A DNA stretch of 64,000 bases from Pseudomonas entomophila (GTDB lineage Bacteria; Pseudomonadota; Gammaproteobacteria; Pseudomonadales; Pseudomonadaceae), in the NCBI RefSeq assembly GCF_018417595.1, contig NZ_CP070982.1, forward strand, positions 1,327,501 to 1,391,500. Reading direction: 5' to 3'. Below, piece by piece: positions 15,946 to 26,945 of the stretch. The translations under genes and the position numbers were made by a program. The notes under the pieces were generated by a model that made no database searches, was not told the origin of the DNA, and saw only the letters and a program-made list of their open reading frames with translations. Numbering within the stretch: position 1 is the stretch's first letter; each line of letters opens with the position of its first letter.

Positions 15946-16743
15946 TTACTGAATCTGGCTCACCGTCCGCGGTGCCACTGGCTGGTTGTCGTTGGAGATG
16001 GTCACCTCCACCCGACGGTTCTGCGCGCGCCCGGAGTTGCTGCTGTTGTCCGCCACCGGATACTCCTTGCCATAGCCTTGGGCAACGATACGCGCCGGGT
16101 CCACACCCGCCCGCACCAGCGCCATGCGCACGCTGTTGGCGCGACGCTCCGACAGGGTCTGGTTGTAGTTGGCCGAGCCGACACTGTCGGTGTAGCCCTC
16201 GATGATCACCTTGCGCTCCGGGTTCTCCTGGAGGAACTGCGCCAGCTTGGTGATGTTCGGGTAGGCGCTGGTCTTGAGGTTGGCCTTGTTGAAGTCGAAC
16301 AGTACGTCACCGAAAGTCACCAGGGTGCCACGGTCGGTCTGCTTGGCGTTCAGGCTGTCCTGCAATTTCTTGATCTGCGCGTCGCGGGCATCGAGCTTGG
16401 CCTGGGCGCGCTGGGCGGCGGCGTTTTTCAGCTCGGCTTCGGCGGTGCGCAGGGCGATGGTCTGCTTGGCCACCTCGACACGCTGGTTGGTGAGGTAGGC
16501 GAGCTGGTCGACCTTCTTCTCGTTCTCGCGCTCCATGTAGGCCTTGTCGGCCTTGTTCAGCCAGTCCTGGGCGTCCTTGGTCTCGAGCGCAGCCACTTTG
16601 CTTGACTGCGGATCGCTCTGTAGCGCGGAGAAGTTGGTGCGAGCCGACTCGAGGTTGGCATTCGGGTCGTGGGAGCAGGCGGCCAGGCCTACGCTCAGGG
16701 CCAGCAGGGCGGGAATCATGACGTAGTTGCGCATAGTGTTCAT
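15946..16743 (-). CDS. OmpA-family lipoprotein with DUF4398-like N-terminus
   Basis: 265 residues. The lipoprotein signal ends in LAAC (about residue 23). The middle is a charged, Ala-rich helical/coiled-coil segment resembling DUF4398. The C-terminal ~120 residues are a peptidoglycan-binding OmpA-like domain (VTFGDVLFDFNKANL... IEGYTDSVGSANYNQTLSERRA... GKEYPVADN... NRRVEVTI). It probably links the outer membrane to the cell wall. It lies 36 bp downstream of the DUF4398 lipoprotein gene in the same direction, and both end at one terminator. Confidence 0.9.
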   Translation of the reverse strand: MNTMRNYVMIPALLALSVGLAACSHDPNANLESARTNFSALQSDPQSSKVAALETKDAQDWLNKADKAYMERENEKKVDQLAYLTNQRVEVAKQTIALRTAEAELKNAAAQRAQAKLDARDAQIKKLQDSLNAKQTDRGTLVTFGDVLFDFNKANLKTSAYPNITKLAQFLQENPERKVIIEGYTDSVGSANYNQTLSERRANSVRMALVRAGVDPARIVAQGYGKEYPVADNSSNSGRAQNRRVEVTISNDNQPVAPRTVSQIQ

Positions 16744-16779
16744 CCTTTGATCTTCAAGAGGGGGGCAGTGGCCGGCAGC

Positions 16780-17193
16780 TCATTCAGCGCTGCGCAGGCC
16801 TTCCTCACGCACGTCGCGGACACCCTGGCGAGCATCCTGCACGGCTTTCTGGGCCTTGGCCGCCTGGGCCTTGCGCTCGGCGACGCGGGCGTCCCACTCG
16901 GCTTGCTCGGCCAGCAGTTTCGCCTGGTCGTATTGCTTGTCATGCATGGCGATCTCGGCCTTCTTGAACTTGTCCTGGGCCGCTTTCATTTCCACTGCCG
17001 CGAACTCGGTGCCGCCGGCACTTACCGCCGAATTGACCGCCGATTGGGTCACGGCGTACTGCTCGGAGGGTGGATTGCCGGCGCAACCGGCCAGCACCAG
17101 GCTGCTGCCCAGCGCCAGGGCGGCCAGCTTGAGCCCGCGCAGGTGGGTGGAGGTGGGGTGTGCGATGCGGGTCTTCATGAGGGTCAACTCCAT
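16780..17193 (-). CDS. DUF4398-type lipoprotein
   Basis: 137 residues from the ATG at 17193, chosen because AGGAG sits 8 nt upstream; a longer frame to 17253 lacks this. The lipobox is VLAGC. The mature protein is helical and rich in Ala, Lys, Glu and Gln (FAAVEMKAAQDKFKKAEIAM... AEQAEWDARVAERKAQ), like the helical half of the neighbouring OmpA lipoprotein. This suggests the two act together in the envelope. Function is otherwise unknown. Confidence 0.85.
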   Translation of the reverse strand: MELTLMKTRIAHPTSTHLRGLKLAALALGSSLVLAGCAGNPPSEQYAVTQSAVNSAVSAGGTEFAAVEMKAAQDKFKKAEIAMHDKQYDQAKLLAEQAEWDARVAERKAQAAKAQKAVQDARQGVRDVREEGLRSAE

Positions 17194-17365
17194 GGGGTCA
17201 CTCCTGTTAACGACGATGTCCGCAATGGGCCTATCGCTGTTTCCTTGTGCCAAGGCGAGCGCGGCAGCGCCTGTGTCTACAAGGTTTGGCCGTGATGGCT
17301 ATTGGCTGTGACCGAGGCGTTTTTTCAAAGGTTCAGAAAAATTCGCACGCTAACGATATTTTTTT

Positions 17366-17381
17366 CTGACTAATCAGTCAG
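17366..17381. promoter_or_regulatory. Inverted repeat CTGACT-N4-AGTCAG
   Basis: A perfect 6-bp inverted repeat with 4-bp spacer in the 265-bp gap upstream of the DUF4398/OmpA genes, next to an A/T-rich stretch. The geometry fits a regulator operator. Which regulator is unknown. Confidence 0.35.
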
Positions 17382-17458
17382 CGCGAAAAGGCTGGAACTT
17401 TCGGCTGTAGGAGGGGTATCCGAGACCCTCGGGCAGGGCCTCGGTCGAAAAGCGGAGG

Positions 17459-17803
17459 TCAGTGGCGCTTGTTCTTTTCCAGGCTGCCAAGAGCTTGCAG
17501 ATGACGCCTGGACAGCGCCAGGAAGCGTGGCGTCGGACCGATATCCTCATATAACGGATCACCTTCCTCATCAGTCGCGATCACTTGCTGGCCCTTGATG
17601 TAGGGGAAGCTGGCCTCCAGTTCCTCGAGCGCTGCGGCAACCAGTTCGCCCAGCAGTTCCTCGGGGCTGCGCTTGGGGTACATCTCGATCAGCGCGGCCA
17701 GGCGCGCTTCGGCTTCCATGTCCAGATGCAGGACATGGCCGGTGGGGCTCAGGCGGCCGGCGGCATTCTGTTCCCAGTGCTGGGCGAGTTCGCGGATTTT
17801 CAT
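17459..17803 (-). CDS. Conserved hypothetical protein next to ppc
   Basis: 114 residues from ATG 17803 (MKIRELAQHWEQ), with AGAGGTC as ribosome site; a TTG start 15 bp upstream is less likely. It is acidic and cytoplasmic, with a helical N-terminal half (EARLAALIEMYPKRSPEELLGELVAAALEELE) and a C-terminal TPRFLALSRRHLQAL segment. I recall similar proteins beside ppc in other pseudomonads carrying pilus-related labels; nothing here supports that role. It is divergent from ppc, with 144 bp between. Confidence 0.78.
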   Translation of the reverse strand: MKIRELAQHWEQNAAGRLSPTGHVLHLDMEAEARLAALIEMYPKRSPEELLGELVAAALEELEASFPYIKGQQVIATDEEGDPLYEDIGPTPRFLALSRRHLQALGSLEKNKRH

Positions 17804-17947
17804 GATGACCTCTGTCAAAGCCTTGGAAGGGGCATTGCTTCGGATGACCTTCCTTCACTTTAGTTGCTTTGGTGGTTCGCGGCTTGCCAGCCGAGGCCTG
17901 CCATAGGCACTCTTGGGGCCTGCTGTTTCCTGGAGTGGAGAAGCCCG

Positions 17948-20575
17948 ATGAGCGATATCGATCAGCGCCTGCGTGAGGATGTGCATCTGTTGGGGGAACT
18001 GCTCGGCGAGACCATTCGCCAGCAGCATGGCGAGGCGTTCCTGCAGAAGATCGAGGACATCCGCCACAGCGCCAAGGCCGACCGGCGCGGGGAGGGCGAG
18101 CAGCTCAGCTCCACCCTCGGCGACCTGGCCGAAGACGACCTGCTGCCCGTGGCGCGGGCGTTCAACCAGTTCCTCAACCTGGCCAACATCGCCGAACAGT
18201 ACCAGTTGATCCATCGTCGCGACGCCGACCAGCCGGAGCCGTTCGAGGCCCGCGTGCTTCCCGAGCTACTGGCGAGGTTGAAGGCGGCCGGGCACGGCAA
18301 CGATGCCCTGGCCCGGCAACTGGCCAGGCTCGATATCCAGCTGGTGCTCACGGCCCACCCTACTGAGGTGGCTCGCCGCACCTTGATCCAGAAATACGAT
18401 GCCATCGCCGCGCAACTGGCGGCGCAGGATCACCGCGATCTCATTCCTGCCGAACGCCAGCAAGTGCGCGAGCGCTTGCGCCGGCTGATCGCCGAGGCCT
18501 GGCACACCGAAGAGATCCGGCGCACCCGGCCCACGCCGGTGGACGAGGCCAAATGGGGCTTCGCAGTGATCGAGCACTCCTTGTGGCAAGCGGTGCCCAA
18601 TCACCTGCGCAAGGTCGACAAGGCGCTGTTCGAGGCCACTGGCCTGCGCCTGCCGCTGGAGTCGGCACCGGTGCGCTTCGCTTCGTGGATGGGCGGCGAT
18701 CGCGATGGCAACCCCAACGTGACGGCTGCCGTCACCCGGGAGGTTCTGCTATTGGCGCGCTGGATGGCGGCCGACCTGTTCCTGCGCGATATCGATTACC
18801 TGGCCGCCGAGCTCTCGATGCAGCAGGCCAGCGACGCCCTTCGCGAGCAAGTCGGCGACAGCGCCGAGCCCTACCGCGCGCTGCTCAAGCAACTGCGCGA
18901 CCGCCTGCGAGCCACCCGCGCCTGGGCCCATGCTTCGCTGGCCGGCCCGCAACCGGCCAGTGCCGCGGTGCTGGTGGACAACCGCGAGCTGATCGCGCCG
19001 CTGGAGCTCTGCTACCAGTCGCTGCACGCCTGCGGCATGGGTGTGATCGCCGATGGCCCGTTGCTCGACTGTCTGCGCCGGGCGGTGACCTTCGGGTTGT
19101 TCCTGGTGCGCCTGGACGTGCGTCAGGACGCCGCCCGGCACCGCGATGCGTTATCTGAGATCACCGATTACCTGGGCCTCGGGCGCTATGCCGATTGGGA
19201 CGAAGAGCGCCGCATCGAGTTCCTCCAGCACGAGCTGAAGAACCGCCGGCCATTACTGCCGGCGCACTTCAAGCCGGCTGCCGAGACGGCCGAGGTGCTG
19301 GCCACTTGTCGAGAAGTCGCCGCCGCGCCGGCCGCTTCGTTGGGGTCGTATGTGATCTCCATGGCCGGCGCCGCTTCGGATGTGCTGGCCGTGCAACTGC
19401 TGCTCAAGGAGGCCGGGCTGACCCGGCCGATGCGCGTGGTGCCGCTGTTCGAGACCTTGGCCGACCTGGACAACGCCGGGCCGGTGATGGAGCGGTTGCT
19501 GGGGTTGCCGGGCTATCGCGCCGGATTGCACGGCCCGCAGGAAGTGATGATCGGCTACTCCGACTCGGCCAAGGATGCCGGCACCACGGCGGCAGCGTGG
19601 GCCCAGTACCGCGCCCAGGAGAACCTGGTGCGCATTTGCCGTGAGCACCAGGTCGAACTGCTGCTGTTCCATGGCCGTGGTGGCACCGTGGGGCGCGGCG
19701 GTGGCCCGGCCCACGCGGCGATCCTGTCGCAGCCGCCAGGCTCGGTGGGCGGTCGTTTCCGCACCACCGAGCAGGGCGAGATGATCCGCTTCAAGTTCGG
19801 TCTTCCAGGCATCGCCGAACAGAACCTCAACCTGTACCTCGCCGCAGTGCTGGAGGCGACCTTGCTGCCGCCGCCACCACCTGAACCTGCATGGCGCGCG
19901 CTGATGGACCAACTGGCCGCTGACGGCGTGAAGGCCTACCGCGGCGTGGTGCGGGACAACCCGGATTTCGTCGAGTACTTCCGCCAGTCCACCCCGGAGC
20001 AGGAGCTCGGGCGCCTGCCGCTGGGCAGCCGCCCGGCAAAGCGTCGGGCCGGTGGGATCGAGAGCCTGCGGGCGATTCCGTGGATCTTCGGCTGGACCCA
20101 GACACGCCTGATGCTGCCGGCCTGGCTGGGCTGGGAGACCGCGCTGAACAATGCGCTGGCGCGGGGGCAGGCCGACCTGCTGGCACAGATGCGCGAGCAG
20201 TGGCCATTCTTCCGCACCCGCATCGACATGCTCGAGATGGTCCTGGCCAAGGCCGACGCGCAGATCGCCGAGGCCTACGACGAACGTCTGGTGCAACCAC
20301 GGCTGCTACCGTTGGGCGCTCACCTGCGCGACCTATTGTCGCAGTCGTGCCAGGTGGTGCTGGGCTTGACCGGGCAGCAGGTGCTACTGGCGCACAGCCC
20401 GGAAACCCTGGAATTCATCCGCCTGCGCAATACCTACCTGGACCCGCTGCACCGTTTGCAGGCCGAGCTGCTGGCCCGTTCGCGCAGCCGCGAAGCCGCT
20501 CTGGACAGCCCGCTGGAGCAGGCCTTGCTGGTCACCGTGGCGGGTATCGCAGCCGGTTTGCGCAACACCGGCTGA
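17948..20575 (+). CDS. ppc: Phosphoenolpyruvate carboxylase
   Basis: 875 residues, normal family length. Catalytic His is about residue 137 (LVLTAHPTE). Also present are the phosphate/bicarbonate loop [14 protein letters not shown], the GEMIRFKFG segment, [14 protein letters not shown] and the C-terminal RNTG. It adds bicarbonate to PEP to make oxaloacetate, replenishing the TCA cycle. The start ATG at 17948 opens [12 protein letters not shown]; in-frame sequence upstream is not protein-like. Confidence 0.97.
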   Translation: MSDIDQRLREDVHLLGELLGETIRQQHGEAFLQKIEDIRHSAKADRRGEGEQLSSTLGDLAEDDLLPVARAFNQFLNLANIAEQYQLIHRRDADQPEPFEARVLPELLARLKAAGHGNDALARQLARLDIQLVLTAHPTEVARRTLIQKYDAIAAQLAAQDHRDLIPAERQQVRERLRRLIAEAWHTEEIRRTRPTPVDEAKWGFAVIEHSLWQAVPNHLRKVDKALFEATGLRLPLESAPVRFASWMGGDRDGNPNVTAAVTREVLLLARWMAADLFLRDIDYLAAELSMQQASDALREQVGDSAEPYRALLKQLRDRLRATRAWAHASLAGPQPASAAVLVDNRELIAPLELCYQSLHACGMGVIADGPLLDCLRRAVTFGLFLVRLDVRQDAARHRDALSEITDYLGLGRYADWDEERRIEFLQHELKNRRPLLPAHFKPAAETAEVLATCREVAAAPAASLGSYVISMAGAASDVLAVQLLLKEAGLTRPMRVVPLFETLADLDNAGPVMERLLGLPGYRAGLHGPQEVMIGYSDSAKDAGTTAAAWAQYRAQENLVRICREHQVELLLFHGRGGTVGRGGGPAHAAILSQPPGSVGGRFRTTEQGEMIRFKFGLPGIAEQNLNLYLAAVLEATLLPPPPPEPAWRALMDQLAADGVKAYRGVVRDNPDFVEYFRQSTPEQELGRLPLGSRPAKRRAGGIESLRAIPWIFGWTQTRLMLPAWLGWETALNNALARGQADLLAQMREQWPFFRTRIDMLEMVLAKADAQIAEAYDERLVQPRLLPLGAHLRDLLSQSCQVVLGLTGQQVLLAHSPETLEFIRLRNTYLDPLHRLQAELLARSRSREAALDSPLEQALLVTVAGIAAGLRNTG

Positions 20576-20576
20576 A

Positions 20577-20658
20577 TTGCCCGGGAGGCCCGGGCAAGGG
20601 TTGTGCCTGCCGCTGTCGGGCAGGGCAGGGATGGCGGGTTGCGCCGGGCGCAACCCGC
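20577..20658 (+). terminator. Two strong hairpins downstream of ppc
   Basis: TTGCCCGGG/CCCGGGCAA (20577-20597) begins right after the ppc stop. GCGGGTTGCG/CGCAACCCGC (20634-20658) is a perfect 10-bp stem. Neither has a T-run, so they are probable RNA 3'-end stabilisers or weak terminators. The rest of the 258-bp ppc-adk gap holds no visible gene. Confidence 0.55.
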
Positions 20659-20746
20659 ACCCCGGCAGGCCGCGATTGGCGCGTTCCTGCCACTTTGGGA
20701 CGCTTGTCGGGGGGGCGGGCGCTGTGTATCTTGAGCAGCCTTTTGA

Positions 20747-21484
<738 letters not shown>

Positions 21485-21503
21485 TCCAACACCGTGCGTC
21501 ACG

Positions 21504-21530
21504 ACGGCCCGCTTGCGGGCCGTTGTCGTT
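21504..21530 (+). terminator. Terminator of adk
   Basis: Perfect 8-bp stem ACGGCCCG/CGGGCCGT with CTTG loop, followed by TGTCGTTT. A TATACT at 21531-21536 may be the -10 of the tsaB promoter. Confidence 0.8.
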
Positions 21531-21574
21531 TATACTGCCGCTCTTTTTCCCCTGTCGCTTGGATACCGCGTTCG

Positions 21575-22249
21575 ATGACCACCCTGCTGGCCCTGGATAC
21601 CGCCACCGAAGCCTGTTCCGTTGCCCTGCTGCATGACGGCAAGGTGACCAGTCACTACGAGGTCATCCCGCGTATGCATGCGCAGAAGCTGCTGCCGATG
21701 ATCAAGCAGTTGTTGGCTGACGCTGGTGTGCCATTGAGCGCCGTCGATGCCATCGCCTTTGGTCGTGGGCCAGGTGCTTTCACCGGCGTGCGCATCGCCA
21801 TCGGCGTGGTCCAGGGGCTGGCCTTCGCCCTGGAGCGTCCGGTGTTGCCGGTATCGAACCTGGCCGCCCTGGCCCAGGGCGCGTTGCGCGAGCGTGGCGT
21901 GCAGCAGGTGGCGGCGGCCATCGATGCGCGCATGGACGAGGTGTACTGGGGTTGCTACCAGGCGCAGCAGGGCGAGATGCGCCTGATCGGCCAGGAAATG
22001 GTGCTGCCACCGGAGCGCGTGGTGCTGCCGGAAGGTTTGGGTGGCGAGTGGTTCGGCGCAGGCACCGGCTGGGGCTACGCCGAGCGTCTGGCGGCGCAAG
22101 TCGGCGCCAGCGATGCGGCGGCATTGCCCAACGCCCTGGATATCCTCAGCCTGGCCACCGGCGCCTGGAACCGAGGCGAGGCCGTCGCCGCCGAGCAGGC
22201 GCAACCGGTGTACCTGCGCGATAATGTAGCTACGCCCAAGGCGCGCTGA
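21575..22249 (+). CDS. tsaB: tRNA t6A biosynthesis protein TsaB
   Basis: 224 residues. N-terminal ASKHA fold with LALDTATEACSVAL, the helix motif RMHAQKLLPMI, and the family signature GRGPGAFTGVRIAIGV. TsaB partners with TsaD and TsaE to put the threonylcarbamoyl group on A37 of ANN-decoding tRNAs. The start is ATG 21575 (MTTLLALDT); upstream in-frame codons run into the adk terminator. It follows adk as in other pseudomonads. Confidence 0.95.
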   Translation: MTTLLALDTATEACSVALLHDGKVTSHYEVIPRMHAQKLLPMIKQLLADAGVPLSAVDAIAFGRGPGAFTGVRIAIGVVQGLAFALERPVLPVSNLAALAQGALRERGVQQVAAAIDARMDEVYWGCYQAQQGEMRLIGQEMVLPPERVVLPEGLGGEWFGAGTGWGYAERLAAQVGASDAAALPNALDILSLATGAWNRGEAVAAEQAQPVYLRDNVATPKAR

Positions 22250-22380
22250 GGCATTTCGTCGGCTATCGCCGTTCGAGATAAAACCTTTTGCGCGAACTGT
22301 GGTCCAGTTATCAGTTCGGGCATTAGCGATGGATCCCTGATGCTGCTAAATTGCCATCATTGATCCTGAGTGCCCAGTCC

Positions 22381-22671
22381 ATGCGTATCGACGGCTTTTC
22401 CTCGCATAGCTACCCCATCAAGCGCGCACCGCGCAAGGCGTCGGTGCGTGATGAAGCCGTCGATGAGGCCGATGCCGAGATCATCGACGAAGTCGAGGTC
22501 CAGGTGGCCCGTAGCAAAAGCCGTGGCAGCAACCTGCCAGCCCGCCAGCAGGACCTGATCTTCCCCCGTGCCCGTGACCGGCGCACTTCCACCGCCCTGG
22601 CCAGCTATCTCACCACTGCGGGCTTCACCGACTGGGAGATGGAAGTGCTGGGGCTGGACCTGTACATTTGA
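22381..22671 (+). CDS. Small conserved hypothetical protein
   Basis: 96 residues, cytoplasmic. It has a very acidic middle (RDEAVDEADAEIIDEVEV), then a basic stretch (SRGSNLPARQQ), then a conserved-looking C-terminus (RTSTALASYLTTAGFTDWEMEVLGLDLYI). No recognised domain. Its stop (TGA 22669-22671) is 3 bp before the DUF72 gene start, implying coupling. Translation probably begins at ATG 22381, though an in-frame TTG 30 bp upstream cannot be excluded. Confidence 0.8.
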   Translation: MRIDGFSSHSYPIKRAPRKASVRDEAVDEADAEIIDEVEVQVARSKSRGSNLPARQQDLIFPRARDRRTSTALASYLTTAGFTDWEMEVLGLDLYI

Positions 22672-22674
22672 TGG

Positions 22675-23544
22675 ATGACACCATCACCCCTCCCTTACTA
22701 CCTCGGTTGTCCGTCCTGGAGCGAAAACGCCTGGCGCGATTACCTGTACCCCACCGATTCCCGCCCCACTGAATTTCTTGGCCTGTACAGCCAGGTGTTC
22801 AATGCCGTTGAAGGCAACACCACCTTCTATGCCCGTCCTGCGCCCGCCACGGTGGAGCGCTGGGCCCAGGTCATGCCGCCCGGATTTCGATTTACCGCCA
22901 AGTTTCCCGGCGATGTCAGTCATGGGGGTGATCTGCGTGCCCAGCTCGATTCGGCTATCGACTTCACTCGCCTGATGGCGCCGCTGGGGGAGCGGGTATC
23001 ACCTTACTGGCTGCAGTTGCCCGCGCAGTTCGGTCCGGCGCGCATGGGTGAACTGGCCCATTTTCTCGACGAGATCGGCGTGCCGGTGGCCGTGGAGGTA
23101 CGCAACGATGCGTTCTTCGCCCGGGGTGAGGAAGAGCGCCAGCTCAACCGGTTGCTGCATGACCGCGGGGTTGAACGTATCTGCCTGGACCCACGGGCCC
23201 TGTTCAGCTGCACTTCGCGTGACCCCGGTGTGCTGCATGCCCAGTCCAAGAAGCCCAAGGTACCGCCGCGCCCTTGCGCCTTCAGCCTGCACCCGCAGGT
23301 GCGCTTCATCGGCCACCCCGAGCTGGCCGCCAACGATACCTTCCTCACCCCCTGGGTCGACAAGGTCGCGGCCTGGATCGAGGAGGGTCGTAGCCCATAC
23401 ATGTTCCTGCATACTTCGGACAACCGCCTGGCCGCCGCCCTGGCCCAGCACTTTCATCAGCGCCTGATGGTGCGCTTGCCTGGGTTGGCCGGGTTGCCGG
23501 AATTGCCTCGCGCTCCAGAGGTCGAACAACTAGGGCTACTCTGA
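22675..23544 (+). CDS. DUF72 family protein
   Basis: 289 residues with a TIM-barrel-like DUF72 layout: YYLGCPSWSENAWRDYLYP at the N-terminus, FNAVEGNTTFYARP, FRFTAKFP, and FLHTSDNRLAA near the end. DUF72 (YecE-like) proteins are widespread with no settled biochemical role. It starts 3 bp after the stop of the upstream small gene. A large middle region (YWLQLPAQFGP... VAVEVRNDAFF) is typical of the family. Confidence 0.9.
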   Translation: MTPSPLPYYLGCPSWSENAWRDYLYPTDSRPTEFLGLYSQVFNAVEGNTTFYARPAPATVERWAQVMPPGFRFTAKFPGDVSHGGDLRAQLDSAIDFTRLMAPLGERVSPYWLQLPAQFGPARMGELAHFLDEIGVPVAVEVRNDAFFARGEEERQLNRLLHDRGVERICLDPRALFSCTSRDPGVLHAQSKKPKVPPRPCAFSLHPQVRFIGHPELAANDTFLTPWVDKVAAWIEEGRSPYMFLHTSDNRLAAALAQHFHQRLMVRLPGLAGLPELPRAPEVEQLGLL

Positions 23545-23574
23545 CCACACTGTTCATTTGCCGGAGGTTGGACC

Positions 23575-24405
23575 ATGGATGTGCAAACCCTGCGAGCCGA
23601 GGCCTTCAAGGCGTTGCATGAGCGTGAGGGCGCGTTCGTCATCCCCAACCCGTGGGATGCCGGCTCCGCCAAGCTGCTGGCGAGCCTGGGCTTCGAGGCG
23701 CTGGCCAGTACCAGCGCGGGCCTGGCGTTCAGCCTGGGGCGGCCGGATGCGGAAGGCGCCCTGACCCTTGATGAAACCCTCGCGAACGCCCAGTCGATTG
23801 TCGACGCCACGCCTTTGCCAGTGGCCGCGGACCTGGAGAATGGCTTCGCCGACCTGCCCGAAGACTGCGCCCAGGCCATTTTGCGCGCCGCCGGGGTGGG
23901 CCTGGTTGGCGGTTCGATCGAGGATGCCAGCGGCCGTAGCGATGTGCCCATCTACGACTTCGAGCTTTCCGTCGCCCGGGTGCGCGCAGCGGTGCAGGCC
24001 GCACGCAGCCTGCCATTCCCTTTCACCCTCTGTGCCCGCGCTGAAAACCTGTTGCATGGGCGCCTGTACCTGGATGACACCATCAAGCGCTTGCAGGCGT
24101 ATGCCGAAGCTGGCGCCGATGTGCTGTACGCCCCTGGCCTGCGCAGCGTCGATGAAATCCGCGCGGTGGTCCAGGCGGTGGCGCCGAAGCCGGTGAATGT
24201 GCTGATGGGCATGCCGGGTGTGGCGCTGAGCGTGAATCAATTGCAGGACCTGGGGGTACGGCGCATCAGCGTGGGGTCGTCACTGGCGCGCGCCGCATTG
24301 GGTGCTTTCCAGCGGGCGGCGCAGGAAATCCGCGAGCAGGGTACGTTTACCTATGGTGAGCAGACCTTGCCGTTCGCCGAGCTCAATGGGCTGTTTCGTC
24401 GTTAA
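23575..24405 (+). CDS. Isocitrate lyase/PEP mutase superfamily protein
   Basis: 276 residues. The fold is recognisable from VIPNPWDAGSAKLLASLGFEAL, the Mg-binding-type segment VAADLENGFAD, VGGSIEDASGR, FTLCARAENLL, and GADVLYAPGL. Members cleave C-C or P-C bonds of small 2-hydroxy or 2-oxo acids (oxaloacetate hydrolase, carboxyphosphonoenolpyruvate mutase-like). The exact substrate cannot be read from sequence. A GCCGGAGG stretch precedes the ATG. It stands 30 bp after the DUF72 gene. Confidence 0.88.
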   Translation: MDVQTLRAEAFKALHEREGAFVIPNPWDAGSAKLLASLGFEALASTSAGLAFSLGRPDAEGALTLDETLANAQSIVDATPLPVAADLENGFADLPEDCAQAILRAAGVGLVGGSIEDASGRSDVPIYDFELSVARVRAAVQAARSLPFPFTLCARAENLLHGRLYLDDTIKRLQAYAEAGADVLYAPGLRSVDEIRAVVQAVAPKPVNVLMGMPGVALSVNQLQDLGVRRISVGSSLARAALGAFQRAAQEIREQGTFTYGEQTLPFAELNGLFRR

Positions 24406-24451
24406 AGCCAGTGCGTTCAAGGTGCTCGCCGTTAGAGTTGCAGTGCTCTGG

Positions 24452-24703
24452 CGATCGAGCGCCGCCCGCGCGGCGCATCGCGGATGAATCCGCTCCTACG
24501 TTTGTTTCGGTCCAGCCATGCCTGGGAGTGCACCGGTGTTCGCCTTGTTGGCAACACGCGGTTTATCGGCTGGCGCTACCGCCGCCCCGCCTCATTCAAG
24601 CCATGCGCCAAGGCTGGCAACCATGGCCTGACAGGTGCGGCACGTTGCAACAGATGTAGGAGCGGATTCATCCGCGATGCGCCGCGCGGGCGGCGCTCGA
24701 TCT
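24452..24703. repeat. Composite inverted REP element, locus 2
   Basis: Arms 24452-24499 and 24656-24703 match those at 15632-15820. The right 93 bp are nearly identical to 15728-15820. A GGCTGGCGCTACCGCCGCCC segment in the core (about 24569-24588) appears in the opposite orientation in locus 1. This is the main content of the 24406-24800 gene-free stretch; I see no gene there. Confidence 0.82.
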
Positions 24704-24800
24704 CGAGACCGCTGCAAGGCCATCGCCAAGCGCCTCGCCGCCACCACTGATCAATAACCTTGTGGCCAAACACCTAAAACGGGCTGGTGGTTGAGAGCGC

Positions 24801-25421
24801 TCAGGCCTGCACGCGAACGTTGTTGAGAACCACCGGGCGCGCCCAGTGGGTATCGAACTCCAGTTCGTTCTGCTGCTTGGCGAGGGTGGGCGCGTCGAAG
24901 GGTTCCGGTGCCGGGTCGAGCAGGTTCATCTCGAACTCGGCGATCGGCAGGAACAAGGGGCGGGGCGAGGGGGCCGGGCCAGGCTCGGGAAGGGGGTGGC
25001 CCTGGCTCATCACTAGCGGGCGCAACCAGCTGTTGTTCAGGTCGAGCTGGCGCTGCTGTTCGATCAGTTCAACCGTGCTGTAGGGCTCCGCAGCGGGCTC
25101 CAGCAGGTTGGCTTCGAGCTCCGCCTTGGGCAGGAACAGGGGCTCGGGTGGTGTCACCTCGGTGTCCTGCACCGGCAGGGCGCGCTGGGCGTCGATCAAG
25201 GCCAGGGCCTTGGCGCCGCCGATGGGTTCGCCGCTTTGCTGGTCGTACTGCACCAACGCCAGGTTGAAATCGTCGGTTGCGGCACCTTGCTGCTCGGCCA
25301 TGGCGCGGGCAAAGAAATCCTGCCACAGGTGGCTGACGCCACCCAGTGCCTGGGTATTCTGCCGACCGTAGTTGCCGACAGGCGACAGGTAGGTCAAGCC
25401 GATGGGGAGAGTATCTGACAT
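24801..25421 (-). CDS. Conserved hypothetical protein with a tandem 44-residue duplication
   Basis: 206 residues, no signal peptide or membrane helix. Residues about 94-137 and 155-198 are an internal repeat (PLFLPKAELEANLLEP against PLFLPIAEFEMNLLDP; then EQQRQLDLNNSWLRPLV against KQQNELEFDTHWARPVV), separated by a Pro-rich linker. The N-terminal 90 residues differ (LPIGLTYLSPVGNYGRQN). Family and function not recognised. It is divergent from rsmJ. Confidence 0.78.
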   Translation of the reverse strand: MSDTLPIGLTYLSPVGNYGRQNTQALGGVSHLWQDFFARAMAEQQGAATDDFNLALVQYDQQSGEPIGGAKALALIDAQRALPVQDTEVTPPEPLFLPKAELEANLLEPAAEPYSTVELIEQQRQLDLNNSWLRPLVMSQGHPLPEPGPAPSPRPLFLPIAEFEMNLLDPAPEPFDAPTLAKQQNELEFDTHWARPVVLNNVRVQA

Positions 25422-25494
25422 GGCAGTCGCGCGCGTTGTGCTCTGGCAGAATAGCGGATACTGCGTGTATCGGCCGTGGCCGGGGTTTCATTAA

Positions 25495-26298
<804 letters not shown>

Positions 26299-26382
26299 TT
26301 CGCCCTTTTGGCCGGCTCTTTCAAGGTGTTCGACCGTCGAGTTGCGGCGCCGAACATCTGAAAGTCCCGGCCAAACCCAACC

Positions 26383-26847
26383 TCAAACCAGCACCCGCGA
26401 CCCTGCCACCGCCACCACCAACAGCCCGATCGCCAGGTTGACCCCCACCATCCGCCTAATCCGCCCCAGGACCCCGGCCCCCAACGCCCAATCCTCAGCC
26501 TGCACAGCGGCCCGCAACTCCGGCAGCAGCAACGACTGGATCCGCATGAACAAGGCGAACATCACGATCCCGCCACCGATCATCACCTGCACGTACCGGG
26601 GCGCCGTCTCGAAGCCGGCAAAGCGCAGATGAATCATGCCCACTCCGCTGACAGCCAGCACCGCAACCGCCAGCCAGACCCATCTGAAGAACCGCTGGAA
26701 AACTTCCACCCACAACCGCAGGCGCGCCGGCCCTTCGAGGGCGGCAACCGTGGCTGGGCGCAGCACCAGCCAGGCGAAGAACATACCGCCGACCCAGACC
26801 AGGGCGGCAAGCAAGTGCAGGGTGTAGGGCAGGGCAAAGGCGAGCAT
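26383..26847 (-). CDS. CopD-family membrane protein
   Basis: 154 residues from ATG 26847 (GGAG 7 nt upstream). Four predicted membrane helices, with TLHLLAALVWVGGMFFAWLVLRP at the start and Arg-rich loops. The family is related to the membrane part of copper-resistance protein CopD. The conserved HxxxxxxWxG-type pattern in helix 1 (H-LLAALVWVGG) could bind metal or heme; function here is not known. Divergent from dinG with 98 bp between. Confidence 0.82.
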   Translation of the reverse strand: MLAFALPYTLHLLAALVWVGGMFFAWLVLRPATVAALEGPARLRLWVEVFQRFFRWVWLAVAVLAVSGVGMIHLRFAGFETAPRYVQVMIGGGIVMFALFMRIQSLLLPELRAAVQAEDWALGAGVLGRIRRMVGVNLAIGLLVVAVAGSRVLV

Positions 26848-26945
26848 CGGGATCTCCATGCGGCACAAAGGGCAATAGCGGGGTATGATAGCCGGCCCAT
26901 GCGAAACACTGAAAATATATCCAGCCCTCCGGGCGCCTGCAGACC

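Noticed and set aside
17391..17425. GAACTT followed by TATCC as an AlgU (sigma E-like) promoter
   Set aside because: The -10 half does not fit TCTRA, and the site points into the antisense of the 17459 gene.
17459..17803. Labelling this gene as a pilus tip or pilin-assembly protein
   Set aside because: I recall that label from other genomes, but the sequence has no signal peptide, Cys pair or pilin-like motif.
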